Below are positions 1 to 3,655 of a stretch of DNA of 5,156 bases, in pieces. A model generated the notes under the pieces. It worked only from the letters and a program-made list of their open reading frames with translations. It did no database searches and was not told where the DNA came from. The translations under genes were made by a program, and so were the position numbers. The stretch spans positions 1-5,156 of the forward strand of contig CAJMSD010000029.1 in assembly GCA_905215965.1 (NCBI GenBank), in the 5' to 3' direction. The DNA is from an uncultured bacterium (GTDB taxonomy: Bacteria > Bacillota > Clostridia > Oscillospirales > Ruminococcaceae). Within the stretch, counting starts at the first letter, position 1. Each line of letters begins with the position of its first letter.

Positions 1-65
1 AATCTAAGCCCCCGTATAGGGTACGGGGTTACTGGGTGTTTTGAGGTCCAACATTCGCATATATT

Positions 66-128
66 TTTTTCCGTAAATCTATTGATAATCTAAGCCCCCG
101 TATAGGGTACGGGGTTACTGGGTGTTTT
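66..128. repeat. 63-bp tandem repeat, copy B
   Basis: This is the second unit of the tandem pair, differing from copy A at three adjacent bases (78-80). The hairpin arms are CCCCGTA at 96-102 and TACGGGG at 108-114 with loop TAGGG. Bases 87-128 are identical to 1-42. The unit is preceded by a T-rich run, which together with the spacer would be easy to melt. Its position after rep and before the hairpin-rich region suggests a role in replication initiation, inferred from placement only. Confidence 0.85.
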
Positions 129-139
129 CTCTCGTTTTG

Positions 140-165
140 ACCCCTTTATTTTTTGGAGAAGGGGT
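140..165. other. Hairpin with A+C/G+T stem, 7 bp
   Basis: ACCCCTT (140-146) is the exact reverse complement of AAGGGGT (159-165), with a 12-nt T-rich loop. It is the first of several stem-loops that fill the gene-free region after the tandem repeats. I see no convincing promoter or gene here, so its role is unknown; it may belong to a structured RNA or a single-strand replication element. Confidence 0.5.
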
Positions 166-198
166 TGTGTTGGTGGTCTTCTAATTTCGCAGACGTAG

Positions 199-258
199 CC
201 GGGTATTCACGGAAAAAAGTTGGATGCTTTGCATTCCACTTTTTCTGTGAATACCCGG
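199..258. repeat. Long near-perfect inverted repeat (about 28-bp arms, TTT loop)
   Basis: The left arm (199-227) and right arm (231-258) begin and end with a perfect 12-bp match, CCGGGTATTCAC against GTGAATACCCGG. They continue through an A-run/T-run with one bulged A, and close with GATGC-TTT-GCATT apart from wobble and mismatch positions. A stem of this length in 300 bp of gene-free DNA is unlikely by chance. Readings I consider: a single-strand initiation or conversion signal, a structured RNA stem, or a small relic inverted element. AGACGTAGC, also found at the mob promoter, abuts the left arm (191-199). Open frames running through the stem on either strand lack a good ribosome site and look incidental. 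Confidence 0.75.
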
Positions 259-260
259 TG

Positions 261-370
261 GTAGCGGAGAAATGTGGTAAATCTTTGATTTTCCATATTT
301 CCTGCGGTTGTATAGCTGTTTTTGAGGTGATGCGCAGTTGCTGCCGTTTTGGAATTTCTCTTTTTGCTAC
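261..370. other. Long-range pairing, possible structured RNA closing stem
   Basis: GTAGC (261-265) pairs with GCTAC (366-370), and GAGAAAT (267-273) pairs with ATTTCTC (354-360), nested in register with a small bulge on one side and five T on the other. The stretch in between has only weak pairings such as AAATC-TTT-GATTT near 279-291. Followed by the terminator at 393-420, this could be the 3' domain of an untranslated plus-strand RNA. No promoter for such an RNA could be assigned. The evidence is base pairing alone, so the call is tentative. Confidence 0.3.
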
Positions 371-392
371 TTTTTCTCTTTGTAAAAACAAG

Positions 393-420
393 AAAAAGCC
401 CCGGACATCCGGGGCTTTTT
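393..420. terminator. Bidirectional Rho-independent terminator
   Basis: AAAAAGCCCCGGA (393-405) and TCCGGGGCTTTTT (408-420) are perfect complements: a strong GC stem flanked by A5 and T5, so it can end transcription on both strands. It sits immediately beyond the stop codon of brnA on the minus strand and should terminate the toxin-antitoxin mRNA. It would also stop any plus-strand RNA coming from the hairpin region. Confidence 0.92.
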
Positions 421-423
421 GAA

Positions 424-732
424 TTATAAATTGTGGTGAATGATTTCAGGGTTATCTAAGGCATTTTCGAGAATACGACTAAGAACGGAGGTATACCCTT
501 TGCCAAGGGATTTTGCTTTTTTCAAAGCCTGCGGGGATAGCCGCAGCGTAACGGTTTGTTTCCGGCGTTCTTCTCGCTTTTGTTCTGCTACGCGTCTAAA
601 CTGCGAGAGCTGAACCTCGGTAAGCTCCGGGCAATCTGCATCTGGCTCGTCCGGGCGGTCTGCCAATGCTTGCAGCATAGCAATCTGAGCGTCTGTAAGG
701 GGCTTATTTACGTCAATTTCCTTGCGCACCAT
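424..732 (-). CDS. brnA: BrnA antitoxin (ribbon-helix-helix)
   Basis: This 102-residue protein is the antitoxin partner of BrnT. Known family role: it binds and neutralises BrnT and represses its own operon as a ribbon-helix-helix DNA-binding protein. In the sequence, residues 10-47 carry the typical N-terminal stretch PLTDAQIAML...DEPDADCPELTEVQLSQFRR. Residues 58-91 give a beta strand plus two helices (KQTVTLRLSPQALKKAKSLG, then KGYTSVLSRILENAL), the usual BrnA DNA-binding end. The ATG at 732 is chosen because AAAGGAG lies 8 nt upstream. An in-frame open stretch continues further upstream but is only the other frame of brnT. The start lies inside brnT (20-nt overlap), so translation is likely coupled, and the gene ends at a strong terminator. 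Confidence 0.9.
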   Translation of the reverse strand: MVRKEIDVNKPLTDAQIAMLQALADRPDEPDADCPELTEVQLSQFRRVAEQKREERRKQTVTLRLSPQALKKAKSLGKGYTSVLSRILENALDNPEIIHHNL

Positions 733-997
733 AGTACATTCTCCTTTCCTGTTTGGTGGCTTTACGCGCGGAGATAAGCCTAATGGCGTCGCCGCGCTCT
801 GTATACACGACCATGAGGACGACGGCGATGCCGTTGATCTCTCCGATCGTGATATAGCGGTCTTCGTAGTCTGAATGGAGTTCATCGAACCATTCCAAAC
901 GATTTTGGTCACGGAAAACGAGTGCAGCGGTGCTGAAATCGAGTCCGTGTTTGCTGATATTGATTTTTTCTTTGTTCTCATCCCACTCAAAAAGCAT
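713..997 (-). CDS. brnT: BrnT toxin (RelE-like ribonuclease)
   Basis: This 94-residue protein is the toxin of a BrnT/BrnA type II system. Known family role: a RelE-fold ribonuclease that blocks translation until bound by BrnA. The N-terminus (residues 3-21, FEWDENKEKINISKHGLDF) is the hallmark BrnT opening. The middle has FRDQNRLEWFDELHSDYEDRYITIG, and the C-terminus (73-89, RLISARKATKQERRMYY) is the conserved basic end. Length and motifs are normal for the family, so the toxin looks intact. The ATG at 997 has GGAGG 9 nt upstream. It is the first gene of a two-gene minus-strand operon, toxin before antitoxin as usual for BrnTA, driven by the operator-promoter at 1024-1069. On a small plasmid it would promote retention by killing or arresting plasmid-free cells. 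Confidence 0.93.
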   Translation of the reverse strand: MLFEWDENKEKINISKHGLDFSTAALVFRDQNRLEWFDELHSDYEDRYITIGEINGIAVVLMVVYTERGDAIRLISARKATKQERRMYYGAQGN

Positions 998-1023
998 GGC
1001 TTTTTACCTCCGTTGCTACTCTT

Positions 1024-1069
1024 ATTATAACGTGTTGTCTTACAATTTGCAACACAAATTGTAAGACAA
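1024..1069 (-). promoter_or_regulatory. brnTA promoter with palindromic operator
   Basis: On the minus strand, TTGCAA (1047-1052) and TATAAT (1024-1029) are separated by exactly 17 bp, a good sigma-70-type promoter with a start near 1017, just upstream of the brnT ribosome site. A perfect inverted repeat lies over it: TTGTCTTACAATTTG (1035-1049) and CAAATTGTAAGACAA (1055-1069), 15-bp arms with a 5-nt spacer. The palindrome covers the -35 and part of the spacer, the expected place for autorepression by BrnA or the BrnT-BrnA complex. Binding by BrnA is inferred from family behaviour. Confidence 0.85.
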
Positions 1070-1087
1070 TGCTAATTAAAGAGAAAG

Positions 1088-1231
1088 GCTGCGCCGATTT
1101 TCGGCGCAGCAGCGTTCGCGCGAAGGGCATGTTTTGCGCGAACTGGTATATGCCTGATTTGGGAGCCTTCGGCTCATCTGCGCCGCACGGTGCGCGGCGC
1201 TTTGGAAGGTGTCGCTTATCGGCGACACCTT
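1088..1231. other. Run of GC-rich hairpins between the divergent operons
   Basis: Five dyads follow one another with little space: GCTGCGCCGA/TCGGCGCAGC (1088-1110); GTTCGCGC/GCGCGAAC (1114-1143), which contains the palindrome TTCGCGCGAA; GAGCC/GGCTC (1163-1175); GCGCCGC/GCGGCGC (1180-1200); and AAGGTGTCGC/GCGACACCTT (1206-1231), followed by a short T-run. The first has a T-rich tail on the minus strand and the last on the plus strand, so they could act as terminators insulating the two divergent promoters. They could also form part of an extended transfer or single-strand origin. No gene is seen in 998-1384. Confidence 0.6.
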
Positions 1232-1233
1232 TT
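1206..1233 (+). terminator. Possible weak terminator upstream of the mob promoter
   Basis: AAGGTGTCGC (1206-1215) pairs with GCGACACCTT (1222-1231) around a 6-nt loop and runs into TTTT. This would stop plus-strand read-through just before the mob promoter. The T-run is short, and the element could equally be one more hairpin of the cluster. Confidence 0.4.
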
Positions 1234-1244
1234 GCTACGTCTTA

Positions 1245-1274
1245 TTGACAGGTGGTTCGCTGCAGAGCTATAAT
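1245..1274 (+). promoter_or_regulatory. Near-consensus sigma-70 promoter of the mob-rep operon
   Basis: TTGACA (1245-1250) and TATAAT (1269-1274) are both perfect consensus hexamers with an 18-bp spacer, so transcription should start near 1281 and read into mobC. It is bracketed by a 10-bp inverted repeat, TGCTACGTCT (1233-1242) and AGACGTAGCA (1277-1286). The repeat places one half-site just upstream of the -35 and the other at the start site. Such a strong promoter on a mobilizable plasmid normally needs repression; the bracket is a plausible operator, possibly for a relaxosome protein such as MobC (inference). Confidence 0.85.
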
Positions 1275-1290
1275 GTAGACGTAGCAGTTA

Positions 1291-1360
1291 TAGCGAGGTA
1301 CGCAAATGGCAAGCCATTTACCGACGCAAGCGTCGCCTCGTCAGGGTGCTGCGGCACCCC
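1291..1360. other. Candidate oriT / relaxosome binding region
   Basis: Directly upstream of mobC lie three dyads in 70 bp: AAATGGC/GCCATTT (1304-1319), CGACGC/GCGTCG (1322-1335) and GGGTGC/GCACCC (1344-1359), the first two with AA loops. An outer CGAGG/CCTCG pair (1294-1298 and 1336-1340) encloses the first two. Transfer origins of mobC-mobA plasmids usually sit here and carry inverted repeats beside the nick. I do not see the TAAGTGCGCCCT-type nick core of classical MOBP plasmids, so the nick position is not assigned. The dyads will also be in the mobC leader RNA and might affect translation. Confidence 0.5.
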
Positions 1361-1384
1361 GAACCCCAAAGGAGGTTGTTTCTT

Positions 1385-1696
1385 ATGGCGGTAAACCGCA
1401 CTCGAAACAAAGCGATCACCTTGCGAATGACCGCGGAGGAACTGGCTTTGTTTCAAAGCCAGTTTGAAAAATCCGAAGCGAAAAATCAAACGGATTTTGT
1501 GCTTCAGCTTTTGGACGAAAAGCCAATCGTTGTGAATCATGAACTGTCAGAGGTTCTCGCAGAACTGAAACGACAGGGAAACAATTTGAACCAGATAGCG
1601 AAGCAGCTCAACCAAGGAACGCCGTTCGGCGAAGCATCTAAGTGTGTGATGAACGAATGTTGGGTAACGTACAGGAAGATATTGGAGATGAAATAA
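1385..1696 (+). CDS. mobC: MobC-like relaxosome accessory protein
   Basis: This 103-residue protein would bind oriT and help MobA open and nick the DNA. Residues 8-45 (NKAITLRMTAEELALFQSQF...NQTDFVLQLL) look like a ribbon-helix-helix DNA-binding region. Residues 59-76 (AELKRQGNNLNQIAKQLN) are the signature of the MobC/bacterial mobilization family, with the GNNLNQIAKQLN core at 65-76. The ATG at 1385 is chosen because GGAGG (1371-1375) precedes it by 9 nt; an in-frame upstream extension to 1346 would start within a hairpin without a ribosome site. Its TAA stop touches the mobA ATG, so the two are probably translationally coupled. It is the first gene after the strong promoter at 1245-1274 and a candidate autoregulator. 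Confidence 0.9.
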   Translation: MAVNRTRNKAITLRMTAEELALFQSQFEKSEAKNQTDFVLQLLDEKPIVVNHELSEVLAELKRQGNNLNQIAKQLNQGTPFGEASKCVMNECWVTYRKILEMK

Positions 1697-2845
1697 ATGC
1701 CGCTGTTTAAGGGAAAAGGCTGCAAAAGTACGCCAGGAAAAGCAATCGCGTATATTACGGACGAAAATAAAGCTGAAATTGTGAGCAGCCAAAATCTCGA
1801 TGACAACCAGGATTACGCTCAGCAGTTTCGTGAGACCGCAGATCTGTACGGCAAAGGCGAAAAATTTGATGAGCGCAAATATTATCACTTCAAGTTGTCC
1901 TGTGATCGTGCTGATGAGGTAAGTGCCGAAGCGCATCACGAGTTTGCAGAAGCAATGGCTGCACGTTGTTTTCCGGAATTTGAATGTGTAATTGCAACGC
2001 ATACCGATACCGAAACCGTGCATAGCCACATCATTGTGAACGCGATCAGCTTTGAAAATGGCATGAAGTTGCACTGCAATATCCGAGAATACGGGCAGAT
2101 GAAAGACCTTGCAAACAAGTTGGGTGCTGAACGAGGTTTTACGGAATTAAATTGGCGTCAGGCAACGCAGGAAAAGCGGCAGCGCATTGCGCAGGGCGAA
2201 ATCAAGCCCGTGTTGCAGACGGAAAAATATATGCAGCAGTCCGTAAACTGGGAGCGGCGAAGTTGGAAAGAACAGCTCCGCGTGGTAATTGATGAAGCGA
2301 AAAATAGCTGCTGTAACCGTCGCGAATTTACGGATTATTTGAAAAGTTACGGTGTGCAAATGCCGAGAAATACGGAAAAATCGGTTTCGTTTATTCACCC
2401 GGCAGTTTCAAAAAAATCAGTCCGAGGAAATGTTCTCGGAGAAAAATATACGGCGCAAGCAATAGATGCAGCGCTGCAACAAAATCTCGAAAGGAGCTTA
2501 GAACATGCCAGATATGACGTTGCACAGAACACCGACCGCCAGCGAGGAATTGCAGCGGATAGCAGAACAGAAGCAGTTGGAAACCGAGAATACGTTGCTG
2601 AAAGCAGCGTTGGCGCAGTCGAGCGAACGATGCGAGGAATCGCTGAAGGGGTCTTTAGACGTACTTCGGACGGCAGAGCAGCAATGGCAAGACAGGCAGC
2701 AGCAGAGCAACGAGCAGCAGAAGAAGCAGCTCGAAGAGCTGAACAAGAACGCCAGCGAGAACTTGAACAGCTTGAACAAGAGCATCGAGAAATTGAAAAA
2801 CGTCAACGAAAGTCTTTCACACACGATTTCGGTCCAACTCTCTAA
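1697..2845 (+). CDS. mobA: MobA relaxase (MobA/VirD2-like, MOBP type)
   Basis: This 382-residue relaxase should cleave one strand at oriT through a tyrosine and pilot it into the recipient. Tyr19 in KAIAYIT is the likely nucleophile (motif I). The metal-binding motif III is clear: H102, D104, H109 and H111 in THTDTETVHSHIIVNAIS, followed by GMKLH. Residues 1-160 form the relaxase domain. Residues 185-260 include a helical region with a DYLKSYGVQMPRN...FIHP segment typical of these proteins. From about 269 onward the sequence is rich in A, E, R and Q, and coiled-coil-like (330-372). That C-terminal part is encoded by DNA also read in another frame by the next gene (341-nt overlap), which may explain its simple composition. 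GGAG lies 9 nt before the ATG. There is no primase or coupling-protein domain, so the plasmid is mobilizable, not self-transmissible. Confidence 0.93.
   Translation: MPLFKGKGCKSTPGKAIAYITDENKAEIVSSQNLDDNQDYAQQFRETADLYGKGEKFDERKYYHFKLSCDRADEVSAEAHHEFAEAMAARCFPEFECVIATHTDTETVHSHIIVNAISFENGMKLHCNIREYGQMKDLANKLGAERGFTELNWRQATQEKRQRIAQGEIKPVLQTEKYMQQSVNWERRSWKEQLRVVIDEAKNSCCNRREFTDYLKSYGVQMPRNTEKSVSFIHPAVSKKSVRGNVLGEKYTAQAIDAALQQNLERSLEHARYDVAQNTDRQRGIAADSRTEAVGNREYVAESSVGAVERTMRGIAEGVFRRTSDGRAAMARQAAAEQRAAEEAARRAEQERQRELEQLEQEHREIEKRQRKSFTHDFGPTL
2490..2496 (+). promoter_or_regulatory. Internal ribosome binding site within mobA for the MobB-like gene
   Basis: AAAGGAG, 8 nt before the ATG at 2505, is an ideal Shine-Dalgarno sequence lying entirely inside the mobA reading frame, where it encodes part of LERSLEH. 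It is the main reason for accepting the overlapping gene as real. Confidence 0.85.
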
Positions 2846-3146
2846 ACTCGTTAACAGTGTGCAGGAAGCGACGGTAGCTGAGGTCAAATATTCGCTGCGT
2901 GAAAATGAAAATAATTTGAGAGAAGCGACGGATCGCTTTGAAGAAATTTTGAATAGAACTTGCGAAAAATTTGATACAGACATGACCGCAATCGAGAAAA
3001 AATTAGATCAAAAAGTTGTTGATTTAGAACGGCAGCAACGGCGCTTTTTTACATTCCACGGAGTAAAACACGTTGTATTTTGGCTTCAGCCACTGTTTAG
3101 TTTGGCTACGTTGGGACTGGTGATTTGGTCGATCTTTTTCAAGTAA
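2505..3146 (+). CDS. MobB-like coiled-coil membrane protein, overlapping mobA
   Basis: This 213-residue protein has residues 14-180 strongly helical and coiled-coil-like (rich in E, Q, K, N and L) and a single C-terminal membrane segment at about 190-211 (VVFWLQPLFSLATLGLVIWSIFF) with a short FFK end, so it is probably tail-anchored. The first 113 codons overlap the end of mobA in a different frame, and the start has its own strong ribosome site. Position and architecture match the MobB/MbeB-type genes of ColE1- and RSF1010-like plasmids, which overlap mobA and help the relaxosome engage the membrane transfer apparatus. That is analogy of layout, with no recognised sequence homology, hence no gene symbol. 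The membrane segment after the overlap is independent evidence that the frame is used. Confidence 0.8.
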   Translation: MPDMTLHRTPTASEELQRIAEQKQLETENTLLKAALAQSSERCEESLKGSLDVLRTAEQQWQDRQQQSNEQQKKQLEELNKNASENLNSLNKSIEKLKNVNESLSHTISVQLSKLVNSVQEATVAEVKYSLRENENNLREATDRFEEILNRTCEKFDTDMTAIEKKLDQKVVDLERQQRRFFTFHGVKHVVFWLQPLFSLATLGLVIWSIFFK

Positions 3147-3163
3147 ATTGTGAGGAAATTGCT

Positions 3164-3655
3164 TTGGAACAGGGTAAAACAATCAAAGAAATTGCAGAAG
3201 AATTAGGTGTAAGTAAGACCGCAGTTCGCAAACAAATCGCAAACCTCGGACTGCAAACCAGTTTGCGAAAAAGCGGAAACCAGTTTGCGATTGAAAAAGA
3301 GCAAGAAACCCTGATAAAATCTGCATTTTCTCAAAAACAATCGCAAACCAAAATCGCAAACCAAGTTTCCGATTTCGCGAACCAATCGGAAACCAGTTTG
3401 CGATTGGTTTCCATGCTCCAACATGAACTCGAAATTAAAAATAGGGAGCTTGAAATCAAGAATAAGCAAATTGAAGAATTAAATGCCCGGTTGGCGGAAG
3501 TTACATCCGCTTTGACGACTGCGCAGCAGACTGCACAAGCCGCTCAAGCGCTGCACGCTGGTATGATACAGCAACAGCTCAAGAGCGGTGAAGCAGCTCC
3601 GGCAGAGCCGGAGACGCCGGACAAGGGAAAGAGAAAGAGGTGGTGGAAGTGGTAA
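3164..3655 (+). CDS. Helix-turn-helix/coiled-coil protein, plasmid partition-like (pSK1 Par/DUF536-like)
   Basis: This 163-residue protein has an N-terminal helix-turn-helix (6-26, TIKEIAEELGVSKTAVRKQIA), a polar Q/N/S/T-rich linker (27-82) and a coiled coil (about 83-125, with the repeated peptide LEIKN-RELEIKNKQIEELNARL). An Ala/Gln helix follows, then a basic, Trp-rich tail, KGKRKRWWKW (154-163). This order resembles the single-protein partition factor Par of staphylococcal pSK1 and the DUF536 plasmid proteins; resemblance is by architecture and motif, not alignment. I choose the TTG at 3164 because TGAGGA sits 8 nt upstream; a TTG at 3125, inside the previous gene, lacks a ribosome site. 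The linker-coding DNA contains the phased TCGCAAAC repeats. The end overlaps the rep start. Alternative role: a regulator of rep. Confidence 0.78.
   Translation: MEQGKTIKEIAEELGVSKTAVRKQIANLGLQTSLRKSGNQFAIEKEQETLIKSAFSQKQSQTKIANQVSDFANQSETSLRLVSMLQHELEIKNRELEIKNKQIEELNARLAEVTSALTTAQQTAQAAQALHAGMIQQQLKSGEAAPAEPETPDKGKRKRWWKW
3226..3403. repeat. Coding-embedded TCGCAAAC/GTTTGCGA repeat array
   Basis: Exact octamers occur forward at 3226, 3237, 3341 and 3354 and reversed at 3261, 3283 and 3396. One-mismatch versions stand at 3251, 3273, 3365, 3375 and 3386. Neighbouring elements within each of the two clusters are mostly 10-14 bp apart, close to a helical turn. CGGAAACCAGTTTGCGATTG appears at both 3274-3293 and 3387-3406, separated by 113 bp, so it is read in two different frames (GNQFAI and ETSLRL). 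GCAAAC-CA-GTTTGC (3253-3266) is a near-palindrome. Selection therefore seems to be on the DNA. Likely roles: centromere for the protein encoded here, iterons for the downstream Rep, or an operator. Confidence 0.88.

Noticed and set aside
82..106. Promoter within the tandem repeat (TTGATA ... TATAGG)
   Set aside because: The spacer is only 13 bp, too short for a sigma-70 promoter, and the second hexamer is part of the palindrome.
66..128. CRISPR-like repeat
   Set aside because: There are only two units of 63 bp with one 23-nt spacer, no cas genes and no further repeats.
273..281. DnaA box on the minus strand (TTTACCACA)
   Set aside because: It is a single site with a mismatch to the TTATNCACA consensus and no partner boxes nearby.
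146..391. Minus-strand open frame of 81 codons opposite the same region
   Set aside because: It has no ribosome site or familiar motif and is downstream of the brnA terminator; its GYSQKK/REYPATS pieces simply reflect the inverted repeat.
153..422. Plus-strand open frame of 89 codons in the gene-free region
   Set aside because: It starts at TTG without a ribosome site, runs through the long hairpin and terminator, and gives a Cys/Phe-rich sequence with no recognisable features.
424..990. A 188-residue version of BrnA starting within brnT
   Set aside because: The extra N-terminal part is the alternate frame of brnT; the ATG at 732 has a good ribosome site and gives the normal BrnA length and N-terminus.
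1346..1384. Longer mobC start
   Set aside because: It begins inside a hairpin with no Shine-Dalgarno, while the ATG at 1385 has GGAGG at ideal spacing.
1209..1394. Plus-strand open frame upstream of and into mobC
   Set aside because: It spans a hairpin, the promoter and the candidate oriT, with no ribosome site; it looks incidental.
1547..2074. Minus-strand open frame of 175 codons opposite mobC/mobA
   Set aside because: It is antisense to well-supported genes with clear relaxase motifs and has no recognisable features of its own.
2498..2983. Minus-strand open frame rich in Ser, Cys and Phe
   Set aside because: It is the antisense of Glu/Gln/Lys-rich coiled-coil coding DNA, which produces such composition automatically.
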